A stretch of 64,000 bases of DNA. Source: Escarpia spicata. Its lineage: Eukaryota; Annelida; Polychaeta; Sabellida; Siboglinidae. Numbering within the stretch: the first letter of the stretch is position 1; every line of letters starts with the position of its first letter. Positions 44,216 to 56,379 of this stretch are shown one piece after another. The notes beneath the pieces were generated by a model. It ran no database searches, was not told where the DNA came from, and was given only the letters and a program-made list of their open reading frames with translations. The position numbers and the translations under genes are program-made. The stretch covers positions 22,398,120-22,462,119 of the forward strand of contig OZ023208.1 of assembly GCA_963995525.1 (NCBI GenBank), given 5' to 3'.

Positions 44216-46905
44216 TCACTGACCTTGTTTGTTTGTAAAGTAAGGTCCTGCTGTATTCAGTCCTCTACTTCACTGACCTTGTTTGTTTGTAAAGTGAGGT
44301 CCTGCTGTATTCAGTCCTCTACTTCACTGACCTTGTTAGTTTGTAAAGTGAGGTCCTGCTGTATTAAGTCCTCTACCTCACTGACCTTGTTTGTTTGTAA
44401 AGTGAGGTCCTGCTGTATTCAGTCCTCTACCTCACTGACCTTGTTTGTTTGTAAAGTGAGGTCCTGCTGTATTCAGTCCTACTTCACTGACCTTGTTAGT
44501 TTGTAAAGTGAGGTCCTGCTGTATTCAGTCCTCTACTTCACTAACCTTGTTAGTTTGTAAAGTGAGGTCCTGCTGTATTAAGTCCTCTACCTCACTGACC
44601 TTGTTTGTTTGTAAAGTGAGGTCCTGCTGTATTCAGTCCTCTACCTCACTGACCTTGTTTGTTTGTAAAGTGAGGTCCTGCTGTATTCAGTCCTCTACTT
44701 CACTGACCTTGTTAGTTTGTAAAGTGAGGTCCTGCTGTATTCAGTCCTCTACTTCACCGACCTTGTTAGTTTGTAAAGTGAGGTCCTGCTGTATTCAGTC
44801 CTCTACTTCACCGACCTTGTTAGTTTGTAAAGTGAAGTCCTGCTGTATTCAGTCCTCTACCTCACATACCTAGTTTGTTTGTAAAGTGAGGTCCTGCTGT
44901 ATTCAGTCCTCTACTTCACTGACCTTGTTTGTTTGTAAAGTGAAGTCCTGCTGTATTCAGTCATCTACCTCACTGACCTTGTTTGTTTGTAAAGTGAAGT
45001 CCTGCTGTATTCAGTCATCTACCTCACTGACTTTCTTTGTTTGTAAAGTGAGGTCCTGCTGTATTCAGTCCTACCTCACTGACCTTGTTTGTTTGTAAAG
45101 TGAGGTCCTGCTGTATTCAGTCCTCTACTTCACTAACCTTGTTAGTTTGTAAAGTGAGGTCCTGCTGTATTAAGTCCTCTACCTCACTGACCTTGTTTGT
45201 TTGTAAAGTGAGGTCCTGCTGTATTCAGTCCTCTACCTCACTGACCTTGTTTGTTTGTAAAGTGAGGTCCTGCTGTATTCAGTCCTCTACTTCACTGACC
45301 TTGTTAGTTTGTAAAGTGAGGTCCTGCTGTATTCAGTCCTCTACTTCACCGACCTTGTTAGTTTGTAAAGTGAGGTCCTGCTGTATTCAGTCCTCTACTT
45401 CACTGACCTTGTTAGTTTGTAAAGTGAAGTCCTGCTGTATTCAGTCCTCTACCTCACATACCTAGTTTGTTTGTAAAGTGAGGTCCTGCTGTATTCAGTC
45501 CTCTACTTCACTGACCTTGTTTGTTTGTAAAGTGAAGTCCTGCTGTATTCAGTCATCTACCTCACTGACCTTGTTTGTTTGTAAAGTGAAGTCCTGCTGT
45601 ATTCAGTCATCTACCTCACTGACCTTCTTTGTTTGTAAAGTGAGGTCCTGCTGTATTCAGTCCTACCTCACTGACCTTGTTTGTTTGTAAAGTGAGGTCC
45701 TGCTGTATTCAGTCCTCTACCTCACTGACCTTGTTTGTTTGTAAAGTGAAGTCCTGCTGTATTCAGTCCTCTACCTCACTGACCTTGTTTGTTTGTAAAG
45801 TGAAGTCCTGCTGTATTCAGTCATCTACCTCACTGACCTTGTTTGTTTGTAAAGTGAAGTCCTGCTGTATTCAGTCATCTACCTCACTGACCTTGTTTGT
45901 TTGTAAAGTGAGGTCCTGCTGTATTCAGTCCTCTACCTCACTGACCTTGTTTGTAAAGTGAGGTCCTGCTATATTTAGTCCTCTACCTCACTGACCTTGT
46001 TTGTTTGTCAAGTGAAGTCCTGTTGTATTCAGTCCTCTACCTCACTGACCTTGTTTGTAAAGTGAGGTCCTGCTATATTTAGTCCTCTACCTCACTGACC
46101 TTGTTTGTTTGTAAAGTGAAGTCCTGCTGTATTCAGTCATCTACCTCACTGACCTTGTTTGTTTGTAAAGTGAGGTCCTGCTGTATTCAGTCCTCTACCT
46201 CACTGACCTTGTTTGTTTGTAAAGTGAAGTCCTGCTGTATTCAGTCCTCTACCTCACTGACCTTGTTTGTTTGTAAAGTGAAGTCCTGCTGTATTCAGTC
46301 ATCTACCTCACTGACCTTGTTTGTTTGTAAAGTGAAGTCCTGCTGTATTCAGTCATCTACCTCACTGACCTTGTTTGTTTGTAAAGTGAGGTCCTGCTGT
46401 ATTCAGTCCTCTACCTCACTGACCTTGTTTGTAAAGTGAGGTCCTGCTATATTTAGTCCTCTACCTCACTGACCTTGTTTGTTTGTCAAGTGAAGTCCTG
46501 TTGTATTCAGTCCTCTACCTCACTGACCTTGTTTGTAAAGTGAGGTCCTGCTATATTTAGTCCTCTACCTCACTGACCTTGTTTGTAAAGTGAAGTCCTG
46601 CTGTATTCAGTCATCTACCTCACTGACCTTGTTTGTTTGTAAAGTGAGGTCCTGCTGTATTCAGTCCTCTACCTCACTGACCTTGTTTGTAAAGTGAGGT
46701 CCTGCTATATTTAGTCCTCTACCTCACTGACCTTGTTTGTTTGTCAAGTGAAGTCCTGTTGTATTCAGTCCTCTACCTCACTGACCTTGTTTGTAAAGTG
46801 AGGTCCTGCTATATTTAGTCCTCTACCTCACTGACCTTGTTTGTTTGTCAAGTGAAGTCCTGTTGTATTCAGTCATCTATCTCACTGACCTTGTTTGTTT
46901 GTCAA
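44216..46905. repeat. 54-bp minisatellite, about 50 copies, in ELOVL intron 5
   Basis: The unit contains AAAGTGAGGTCCTGCTGTAT and TCAGTCCTCTACCTCACTGA. Shortened units (CTCT lost, or one TTTG lost) mark internal landmarks. A block of about 592 bp recurs nearly unchanged (44493 onward and 45085 onward), and a shorter set of TTTAGTCC and GTCAAGTG variant units recurs from about 45960 on. The 18-residue open frame across the units ends whenever a shortened unit shifts the frame, so coding is not supported. Confidence 0.95.
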
Positions 46906-47661
46906 GTGTTGACTGTTTGGTTACTAGTTTACAGAATGATGAACTAGTATCAAAATGTTGTATACATTTACTATCAGTCATTGGAAGTTATTCTGTTGGA
47001 AATTAGAAATCAGGAAATATCAAACATCGGTGTTATGAGATGGTGCCTAAATACTGTATTTATTCTGTTAGGCATAAAATACTCTTTAAAATATTTGAAT
47101 CACTAAAATATGTCAAGTGTGGTTATGGTTTCTAATAAGCATACACAATTTCTTTGGTTCTGAAAACGTCTTCACTGTTTCATGCCAGCTGGCAATACAT
47201 TCACTTAATTTTCATAACATAACACCACCTGTTTGAGTAATTAAAGTCCAACTTATACGACGGGCGATTGTGGAGCATGATGGATCATCTGGTTGCAGGT
47301 CTAGGCTAGTGGAGGCAAAGAGCTTCCTGTCCACGTGCCATCTGGGGTTTTTGCGTTGGATAGCAATCCTGTTATATTATTAGGGACCATCTCAAAATAT
47401 TGATGTCCGATATCAGAATAAATTTCTTTCATCTGGCCTCAGCACCCCACCCCTCCCCTCAGACGAATGTATGATGATACCAATATATTAACAGTTTTGG
47501 TCGGAAGCATAAAATATCGTTGTCCGACGCCAGACAAAATTTGGGCATTCCCTCCCCAAACAAAGTAATTTTGTCTTCGGACACCGACGTTCTGAGATGA
47601 TCCCATAAACATCTTTTATTGCTGACTTGCTGTGTTCACTTGTCTGTGTATAATTCTTCAG
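46906..47661 (+). other. ELOVL intron 5, right part, no gene seen
   Basis: Unique-looking intron sequence up to the TTCTTCAG acceptor. Confidence 0.45.
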
Positions 47662-47922
47662 ATCCAGTTCTGCTGCACACTGAGTCACACCCTGTACTCG
47701 CTGTCGGGGCCGTGCGACTTCCCGACGTGGGGCCAGTACCTCCTTGCCAGCTACATGGTGCTGATGCTAATCCTCTTCACAAACTTCTACATTATGTCAT
47801 ATGTAGCCAAGCGCAACGCCAAGTCGCATGATAACGGCTACGTCATCAAGAACGGAAAAGCGTCCCAAAACGGCAACGGCACACAGAACGGGCTGCGAAA
47901 CGGAAGCAAGAAACACAATTAA
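47662..47922 (+). CDS. ELOVL5: ELOVL2/5-like elongase, terminal exon with KKxx signal
   Basis: Acceptor ATTCTTCAG, stop TAA at 47920-47922. It reads IQFCCTLSHTLYSLSGPCDF, then GQYLLASYMVLMLILFTNFY IM, and a hydrophilic tail that ends GSKKHN. The last membrane span and L-F-x-N-F-Y motif are conserved in ELOVL proteins. K-K-H-N fits the C-terminal KKxx di-lysine signal that returns membrane proteins to the ER. The assembled protein is 302 residues, a normal length for ELOVL2/5. The polar tail (NGKASQNGNGTQNGL) is lineage-variable. Confidence 0.93.
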   Translation: MQFCCTLSHTLYSLSGPCDFPTWGQYLLASYMVLMLILFTNFYIMSYVAKRNAKSHDNGYVIKNGKASQNGNGTQNGLRNGSKKHN

Positions 47923-50659
47923 TGGGGACGGACGGTGCACTTTCGTGCTGCTCTTTATAGGTGAATTTTGTTTAATTTCGATGGAAAGGATGCTGGCATG
48001 TTTACAGCAAACTGGAGCAGTTATGGCCGTTTGCAGGACCTGTGGATGGTGCCATTTACAGGGTGTGATTTATTATAAGCGGGTAAAATATTTTGTGCAA
48101 TGCTACATTTTACGCACAAGCAGGGGTTACCGGTTTGCCATTTCCGGTATGAAATGTGGGTCTGCACTGTAATGTTGCTGTGCTCAATTGCACTTGCACT
48201 GTCTCTATATTTGAACTTAAGATTAAGAATTTGATTTACTGCAGACATACCTGCAATAAAAGTGATGTTATGTCGCATGGAGTCGGTTATGCCAAAGTGT
48301 GTTCTTGTTTCACCAGGTGATACCAGCGACATTGACTGGTGTAAAAAAGGGATCAACAAAATGTAGTTTTATATTTTGTCACGATTTCTCTGTTAGGCTA
48401 CATTTTGAAACGGATCGGTCCAGTTACACAGGACTGAAAATTGTTGGCACTGAGTTTTTAGATGCATTTTATTCTGTGAATAATGTTGACGAAATATGAG
48501 TTGCATTTTTTAATCAACTGATGGTATTTGCTGTATCTGTTTGTATTGAAATCACCTGTAATATTGCACAACTTGTTGATGTATTGTAATAATTTGTATG
48601 TTCGCCTACCATCAGTAAACTTCATATTAACCACGCGTGCCTCTGGCGTTGGATACCGTGGCAGCTGTGAATTCCCAATACATTTGTCTGTAAGCTTGTG
48701 TTGTAGTCATTGCAAAGTAATAATATGATGACTATTAGATGTCTGTACACCTGGCATTTGTATAATACCTACATGTGTAGTGACTACAGGGACATGTCTT
48801 ATATCAAGATTGTGTTTTTTTTCTTAGACAACTGATAACTTAGAATACTGAAGATAGTATATGTTGTCTGTTAGTAAACACTACTAACCCAGTGTTCAAT
48901 ACTCTACACTGATTATCGGCATTGTGTAGTATATATAATGTTTATTATATTATTAAAGCAATTTTTTTATTGTGAACAATTTGATTACCTGTCATCAAAT
49001 AACTTATGAATAAAACATGAAATCAAAAATGTTTGCTCTGATATGAAGTGCTTATTCTGTAATTATACAAATTAAGCATATTAGTATATTTTATATATAC
49101 TTTTTTTAAGTGTGGTGAAAAATACTTGTTTGATAATGTAACTGCACAGTGTAGAAATACTGATGTGCTAAATTAAGCAAAACATGATAAAAAATTATTT
49201 TTATATCAAATGTTTTCTGCAACAAATATAATGTGTGTTATTCTGTATGCACAACTTGTTATTGCACTATCCCAGTTAGAATGTTGACACCACGTTCAGT
49301 CAACTATTCACTGTGAGATGATGTGTTAATGTGATCCCATCTAAATTTTGTCTTTTTGTGTTGAAATGATTTGCAAAGTGTCCTGTCTGTAAGAAATCCT
49401 ATTAGATGTGTCCCGTGTTGATACTGCATTGTGCATTTCTGAGGGTGATAAATTATGCAATCTTGTGACTGTTGTGATATGATTCTAATTATGATACTTA
49501 AGGAGCCACTGTTTGCTATGATAGGGGTGAGTGAGTCATGAAAGTCCATTGGCTGTGCAGGCCACAGGATAGATAGCTGAATTCATATGTTGTTTCAGCC
49601 TGGACTTGAGGCTCGTTGAGTTGGTTCCATTAAACAAGCCTACAACAAGGTATTACAAAGCACATTGGGATTATTATGTGATAATCATCCAGTGATATCG
49701 TGAGGCGGTCATGGGAAATGTGATTGGTGTATTTGTCTTGTGTTTATTCTTTGAGAAATGTATTTGTAGGTATGTCCGGCACAGACCCATCAACCACTTC
49801 GTACTTGATTGTTTGAAGATACACAACTTGCTTTTCCAACTTGACAAATTTCAAGCATTGTATCTTAATTTTGGTACTGTAATAAATCTACGCACACAGA
49901 TGCAGTGTTATCTTGGTGTTTGATATTTGACATTTTCATATAATGTGAACACTAGCTTAAATATCCGATCATAGAGCAGCAAACCATTACATATTTCATT
50001 CTCACTGACCATGTAGTTACTTTTGTCACCAGAGACTACATATTTCTTGTTAAAGTGAATATAATATCACAGTGATGCCCTCATGAATCTGGTTCATCAC
50101 ATTTTTCCACAATTTCCATCTTGCTACAACAGGTAGACACATGTTGAGTGAGCTGCAAACATTTAAGAAAATAACAATAACTACCATTGTGTTATTTTAA
50201 AACAATCGTTAAATCAGATACCTATGGTCCAAAGAAGACCATAAACAGAAAGGGGCGAATTAACCTTGGCACCTCAGAGGAGATACTGCCTCGCAACCCT
50301 CAAGTCCGCATATGTACATGTGTAATATTGTATCAGGTCAATGATTACACAGAACATGTATGGTTTCTTTACTCGCCACACGCATCCACACAGTATTACC
50401 TAATGTATACATAGACATCTTCATTTATATATGTAGTTTGATATTTTTATAATTACATAGTCAGCTTGTAAATATCTATAAGTGATGTACAAATTAAGAA
50501 ATACCAAGGATAAGAGCTAATCAGCTTTCTTAGTATAAAGACTAAATGCCAGCTAAGCTAATGGGGCTACAGAATAAATACATTTTAACATATTTTATCC
50601 CACTGTAACTATACTTTGATTGCACATAAAATCTGATAGCCTAAAAGTAAACTGCTCGA
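47923..50659 (+). other. ELOVL 3' UTR and intergenic sequence
   Basis: Possible polyadenylation signals are AATAAA near 48254 and near 49008. Their use cannot be decided from sequence. No other gene was recognised before the RMC1 promoter region. Confidence 0.45.
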
Positions 50660-50722
50660 AGTGTGGCGCCACACTGTGGAAAGCGGTCAGGAAAAGGGAA
50701 CCAGCCAAAAGCGTGGCGCCAC
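50660..50722 (+). promoter_or_regulatory. two GGCGCC palindromes upstream of RMC1
   Basis: AGTGTGGCGCCACACT (50660-50675) is a perfect 16-bp palindrome. GTGGCGCCAC recurs as a 10-bp palindrome at 50713-50722. They lie 129 and 82 bp before the RMC1 ATG in an otherwise AT-rich region, a location and form consistent with a core-promoter factor binding site. Confidence 0.45.
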
Positions 50723-50803
50723 CGCTAAACGTCGCCACTGGTTACTGACTATGCCTTGATAACACTAACGGGCGGAGACGACATTTCTTTCGTATGCGCA
50801 AAA

Positions 50804-50920
50804 ATGGCAGAAACGGAGAAGGAAATGGAAAACTTTTACATCCAGTTGTCGAACAATCCAGTGCGCTTTGAACCTGTTAGCAAAGTAACGAATGTATTTT
50901 TTGATGACTCCAACCGCCAG
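50804..50920 (+). CDS. RMC1: RMC1 (Mic1) first coding exon
   Basis: ATG at 50804 (AAAATGG context) and donor CGCCAG/GTTTGT. It encodes MAETEKEMENFYIQLSNNPV RFEPVSKVTNVFFDDSNRQ, matching the N-terminus of RMC1 (regulator of MON1-CCZ1, formerly C18orf8/Mic1): a short acidic start, F/Y-x-L, P-V-x-F-E and V-F-F-D-x-N. RMC1 is part of the MON1-CCZ1 complex that activates Rab7 on late endosomes and lysosomes. The next exon begins in phase 0 with VFAVRSGG, as expected. Confidence 0.9.
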
Positions 50921-51520
50921 GTTTGTTGATGTTACAATGCTTCTGTCAGTGACAGTGTCACACTCACACTCACAGACACTGACAGTCGAGAAACAGTGAC
51001 ACTATCCTTCGTCTGCTTGTACTGTAATAGGCGTAGCACGGTAGCAGTAGGCATAGCAGCATATACTTGATAGAGTGAGATGCTCATAGACGCAGTAATT
51101 ATATCATCAGCTATATTGTTACGTCAACGGTTATCGTCTTTATCCGGCATCCACATACCTGTCGCTGTGATGTGACGTGAGCGATAATAGATGTATTTAA
51201 TAATTCATTACTTGACACTTGATGTCATAAGCTCATGCCAAGGCCAAGAAAGCAGGTCTACCATCCTCATTGTACACATTTTCATATTATAATTTGTCAT
51301 ATCATTATTGGATGTACAGTCGGGATAAACAAATCCACTTCTGTACTGTTCTGTTCTGTTCTGTATATTGTGAGACTGACAAACCATCGAAGAACAAATC
51401 CACTGATAATAACTAGCAGGGACTTGCGTGAAGCAGGTGGCAGCTAGTGATGGGGGAAGTTTGTGAAAGGTATGTAAAATGTTTTCATTCATATCTGCAT
51501 CTCGCCATTGTACTGTGTAG

Positions 51521-51597
51521 GTGTTTGCTGTTCGGTCTGGAGGAGTAATGGGGGTTGTCGTCAAAAGCTCAGAAGAGAAAATGAATGTCAGCTTCAG
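51521..51597 (+). CDS. RMC1: RMC1 exon 2, followed by a GC-AG intron
   Basis: Acceptor CTGTGTAG; encodes VFAVRSGGVMGVVVKSSEEK MNVSF plus two bases. The continuing residue and frame (R-M-E-D-R-G-E-V in the next exon) require the exon to end at TTCAG with the intron starting GCAAGTG. GC donors are tolerated when the rest of the site is a perfect consensus, and here CAG/GCAAGT is. The GT four bases inward would break the frame. Confidence 0.9.
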
Positions 51598-52792
51598 GCA
51601 AGTGATTATAATATTTCAATGTTTTTTCATAGTGCATTTTTTTTACTTCTAAGTAATTCAAATGTGCATACCGTCCTAACCTCATCTATCCTCGTTGAGC
51701 TGTGAGGCCAATAAGACTTTAAAGAGTGTTCATAAATCTTTTCACACATTTGGCTTCAAACATAATATGGTTTGATATTGCTATTATAAAAAATTTTCTT
51801 TTCAGAATTATGTTTTGCAATGGCAATATTCTAAATATATTTGTTAATGGTGTTTTGTAATGTAACGTTGAAGTGGTTGGACTGTTTATTATTAAGATGT
51901 TTATATGTTTTATGCAACAATTTCATCTAATTGTCTGTTTAAGTATTTTCAAATACCATCTCAGTGTTCGAAAGTAAGGCGACCGCCAGTTCAAAATCCG
52001 TCCTGCCGATTCAATTCGCCAAAATGTTCAAGTTATCAGCCCGACACTGCTGATTCACAAACACCACCGGTTTATTTTGGCGGACACAGCTAGGCAGCAT
52101 CTGATGCATAGTTTGTACGAATTCTTAGACCCGACTCAGTTATAGGAGACGGTAAACACAACTTTGGTAATAATTCAACAATAGTTCATTAAAACTGAAC
52201 TCTTGTCACACGAATGGTTGCATTCAATAGCAAAGCCAATGAACACCAAGTCTAAATATCAGTGGCATCGCCACCCTCAGTGCAGTTTTCCAAGAATCAG
52301 ACAGGACGCCATTTTTCATAGTTTTGCAGCGTCCTTTGGACAAAATTTTATGGTGTTTGGAAGTTGTCTCGGTTGTAGGTCAGAGTTAGGCATGCTTTTT
52401 GTTCTTTATTTAAAAATAAATATGGCCTAAATCCAAATTTAACTGGTGACGAAAGTGTATTTTGTAACGTGGCCAACATTGGCAAGGAGAAGGCCACGTA
52501 TTTTGGTGGTGTCACCTAACAAATAAAATGGGAAACACGTAAAAAGAAGTGGCAAATGTACTGTATACATTCATCTGAGTGCAACACTAATACAGTTAAA
52601 TACAAGTACTATCCTTGGGCAGAGTTTGAACAGTCAGAGCGTACATTTGGATCAATATTTATTATTATTATTGACTAGTTTGGTATTTAAAAATATTATT
52701 TAGTAATTTGCACTTTATTATAATAGTGTGCTAACAGACACATTTTTACATTTTTCAAGGCCTAATTCTAATTATTTATTTATGTATAAATT

Positions 52793-52823
<31 letters not shown>

Positions 52824-53207
52824 ATATATGCAATGCAAAGTTATATTATGTTAGTGTAACTTAGCTCTATTATGTTAGTGTACATATCGTTAATGTTAAA
52901 ATTATTATAGTTTTATATCTTATGTACTTAACTGTAAAATTCAAATGATAGACATTCATGTGTGTGATTAAAGAATGTGGAAAAATGGAAATATGTCGAT
53001 GTGCTTTGTAAATTAGTCAGGTCAGTTCAAAATTGATCTGGGCTAGTTCAAAAAAATCTGGGCCAATTAATTTGTTTGCTAATTGTAGACACTGCATCTA
53101 AGATTTTACTTGTAATTGTCTTGTAATAATGAACCGCATTGTACATGACAACTAACACAGATTTATTTTAGGAATATTTGAGGTTACAGAATTTAATCTT
53201 TTCGTAG
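51598..53207 (+). other. RMC1: RMC1 intron 2 (GC-AG)
   Basis: Contains an (AT)n run near 52795-52830. No other feature identified. Confidence 0.5.
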
Positions 53208-53292
53208 AATGGAAGACAGAGGGGAAGTGGTATCAATAAAGTTCTCTTATGACACGAAGATTCTGGCAATCCAACGATCGGACAAGTCTGTT
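53208..53292 (+). CDS. RMC1: RMC1 exon 3
   Basis: Acceptor TTTTCGTAG, donor TCTGTT/GTAAGT. It reads (R)MEDRGEVVSIKFSYDTKILA IQRSDKSV, which aligns with the conserved 'M-D-D-x-G-E-V ... I-K-F-S ... I-L-A-x-Q-R-x-x-K-x-V' block of the RMC1 N-terminal beta-propeller. Confidence 0.93.
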
Positions 53293-53634
53293 GTAAGTTA
53301 CTTTTCTTTACAATATTACTTTACGGAATCAGCAGAAACACTTAAAACTGGCCTTGAGAAATAATTCCGTCAGAAGTAGAGATGTCAAAAATGTTTTTGT
53401 TTTCATTCATCATAAATTTTGTCATGCCACATCATATCACTGTGGTGTGCATGTGACTTATGTGTATTTATTATTCACCGGCTGTTGGTAGATAACGTCA
53501 CATGTGGAAACTGTCTGGGTGTGTAACGACCATGCTCAATATCAGAGACCAGATTTGTAATGGCATTGTATTGTTGAACGTTGTTGTTTGCAATTACAGT
53601 AGTTCAGTTTCCCTCGTAGACTACAAGATACAAG

Positions 53635-53885
53635 AGAGTGTGCTAGTGCTGTGGTTAGCACACCCCCCCCCCCTGGCTTGCCAGTGCTCTCAGTTCAAAA
53701 CCCAGACTGGGCATGGTACATTAGATGTAAAAACCTGGCTTTCAACATTGGAGACTGTGTATCCCTCATGACAGAAATCACGTTAATGTTGGTCCCGTCT
53801 CAATTTGGGATGTAAAAGAACCACTGAGGACGACAAGCACCCTGGCAGTGACCACCCTCAGTGCCGACATAGAAAGATTTGTTTG
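53635..53885 (+). repeat. tRNA-derived SINE candidate in RMC1 intron 3
   Basis: GCTAGTGCTGTGGTTAGCAC resembles an RNA polymerase III box A, and about 45 bases later CAGTTCAAAACCC resembles box B, with a C-run between them. A longer unrelated body follows (TTTGGGATGTAAAAGAACCA...). The layout is typical of a SINE. Confidence 0.5.
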
Positions 53886-54075
53886 TTGATAATGTTCTGA
53901 AAATGGCTGACTAGTTATATGAGACTCCTTAAGACCATACCATTCTAGCCGCATCAATTATATACAGACTAGTCAGTTAATAGAACACTTCTGAGCACAG
54001 GAAACAACAAGAACTACAACTAATACAAAGTTGTATAATTATCTGCGGAAAATCCTCTTGATACCTGGGACAGTG

Positions 54076-54326
54076 AGACAGATACAGTGTGTGACAGACA
54101 CAGTGTGTGACAGACACAGTGTGTGACAGACACAGTGTGTGACAGACACAGTGTGTGACAGACACAGTGTGTGACAGACACAGTGTGTGACAGACACAGT
54201 GTGTGACAGACACAGTGGGTGACAGACACAGTGTGTGACAGACACAGTGTGTGACAGACACAGTGTGTGACAGACACAGTGGGTGACAGACACAGTGGGT
54301 GACAATCACAGTGTGTGACAGACACT
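54076..54326. repeat. 16-bp minisatellite, about 15 copies
   Basis: Units of GACAGACACAGTGTGT with occasional GTGGGT variants, in RMC1 intron 3. Open frames on the minus strand (SVTHCVCHTL repeats) are repeat artefacts. Confidence 0.95.
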
Positions 54327-54680
54327 TACTGCATATCACTAATTTAACCCAATGATGCCAACATTAAACATAAGTTAGCTCTCCTATTACAGACCCTGCC
54401 ATATATTTTTTTATGTTTCTTGTAGAACATATATTTCTTTTCATATATCTAATTACCACTAGTTTAACATCCTTTTGATTTAAGGATTCTACTTATTTTG
54501 TAAATTAATTAAATCAGTCGAACAACAATACAAAAAAACGTTACAGAACTTATAAACCATTTTTTCCATAGGCACATCAGGCATACACCAATGCCTGTAT
54601 CTGTTAGATCAATCTGCTATCAACAGTTTAAAAATACATTTAAAATAAATATATTTGTATTTGCATACATTTTTTTGCAG

Positions 54681-54737
54681 GAGTTTGTCAACTACAAAGA
54701 TGGACTTGAGTTGGTTGAATACTCGCAGAGTTGTAAG
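54681..54737 (+). CDS. RMC1: RMC1 exon 4
   Basis: Acceptor TTTTTTGCAG, donor TGTAAG/GTTTGT, 19 codons in phase 0. It reads EFVNYKDGLELVEYSQSCK, matching the 'F-x-N-F ... L-E-Y-x-Q-x-C-K' segment of RMC1. Short, but anchored by exons on both sides. Confidence 0.88.
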
Positions 54738-55123
54738 GTTTGTGCACCCTTTTAAGTACTCGAGTTAAAAAAATGTCTATTGTTTTCACTTTTGTTAAGT
54801 ACAACTTACTATATTACCAGCATGCCTTGTACGGGGCATGCTAGTTTAGTCACTCTGATGGTTAGATAATGATGATGATCAAGCGAATCTAGGATCTTGT
54901 TGCCATTTTCAAGCTTTAGCAGTTTCTTTCACTACACTTTTCTTCATTTCACTTGGCTGTACCACTAAGTACCTGGCTATACACGTTGGTGAATTTATGG
55001 GAATATGTAATCTTTGTGCAATAATTGCAGGTCTGCCCGGGGGTGAAACGTGACGCACTTTGTGTCATATGCACTGGATATCATGTAACATAACTTATCT
55101 TTGCCTCGTTTATTTTTGTCCAG

Positions 55124-55210
55124 GGAAAGAGTGCAAAGATCATTGGCTTCAACTGGACAAATATCAACGAGATTGTGTTTGTCACTAATCATGGATTGGA
55201 ATTATATCAG
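55124..55210 (+). CDS. RMC1: RMC1 exon 5
   Basis: Acceptor TTGTCCAG, donor ATATCAG/GTATGA. It reads GKSAKIIGFNWTNINEIVFV TNHGLELYQ, equivalent to the conserved 'I-x-G-F-x-W-T ... E-I-V-F-x-T-x-x-G-[IL]-E-x-Y-Q' of the propeller domain. Phase 0 at both ends. Confidence 0.93.
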
Positions 55211-55734
55211 GTATGACCTACACACATATGGCACGGTTATGGAACGCGTCAGCATAGACTTGTGTCACTGTGTGATAAAACATTGAATCAGGTGTGCAGA
55301 GATGGCTAAAACGTCCAGGCAACTTGCTGGAGTGCTCATTTTACATGTTCAGAAAGTCTTCGAGTATATAACTTTACAGAACTGTCCTTATTTATGCTGC
55401 TGAAAATGAATCGTTGATGTGTTAAAAATGTTTCATGATTATTAATTCTTACATATATTTTATTAACTTCAGAAATTCAAATCAAGCCATATTAGAATTG
55501 CTTCCACCATTCACCTGTGCACTTGTTGCGTTTTAGAAGTATTTCACACAAAAATCAAACATTTAGTATCTAATACAACATGCAAGCTCCGACTACTGTC
55601 TTCAATGCATACAGTGTGTGGGTGTGGGTGTGTAAATGTGATATTTAAACTAAGTTATAGTAATTGATTTGTATGATTACTTAGTGAATGCTTGAACTGA
55701 GCTGGTGCTGCTGTAAAATACTTGTTTATATTAC

Positions 55735-55845
55735 TATTGTATGAGTGCGTGAGGGTTGATTTTGTTTTTATGCACTAGAGTTGACGCAGACGTGCAATTT
55801 CTTGATGTTGGGATCAATAAAGTTGTATTGTATTGTATTGTAAGC
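55735..55845 (+). repeat. retroposon 3' tail with (TTGTA)n
   Basis: TTGATGTTGGGATCAATAAA followed by GTTGTATTGTATTGTATTGT looks like the 3' end of a retroposed element with a short pentanucleotide tail, in RMC1 intron 5. The body could not be delimited. Confidence 0.4.
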
Positions 55846-56245
55846 AGTTATACAAATGTGTTACCCAGTACTACTAGACGATAGTTTAATTTTGATGAAA
55901 TCAACAAATAAAGTATTTTTAAATATCGACTGAACCCAATAACAATTTGGCCAAACAAATACAAATGCGATTCTGCCTCTGCATTCTACAACACAAACAA
56001 ATTCACACAAATTACACTCACTGAAGTAATTTTTTTCAATGATTTTAACAAAGCATACATTCAACTTAACTGATTCACACACTAAACATTTGAATGTCAT
56101 CAACCTGCATCATGGTGAGCTAAAGAATTGTTGAAACAGCTTTGTTAGGTGATGGATATGTTGTAGATTAACTACCCCTGGTAGATTAAATCAGCAGGAT
56201 TTACAGAGTATAGGCCATAAATAAAAGCAAATGTTCTTGCGACAG

Positions 56246-56317
56246 GTTGGGGCAGAAAAGAAGACACTGAAGCTATTGAAGACGCATAGTGTCGCGGTCA
56301 ACTGGTATGTCTGGCTG
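56246..56317 (+). CDS. RMC1: RMC1 exon 6
   Basis: Acceptor TGCGACAG, donor GGCTG/GTAGGT. It reads VGAEKKTLKLLKTHSVAVNW YVWL, matching 'L-K-L-L-K-[ST]-H-x-[LV]-x-V-N-W-Y' in RMC1. The 57-bp minisatellite begins shortly after the donor. Confidence 0.9.
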
Positions 56318-56379
56318 GTAGGTGTCTATTGCATCACTACCAGGACTGGGTGTAACTGACCTATCCATCACATGACCTG

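Noticed and set aside
44186..46439. Repeated SSTSLTLFVCKVRSCCIQ frames
   Set aside because: Unit length 54 keeps a frame open, but shortened units break it repeatedly and the array lies inside the ELOVL intron. No coding evidence.
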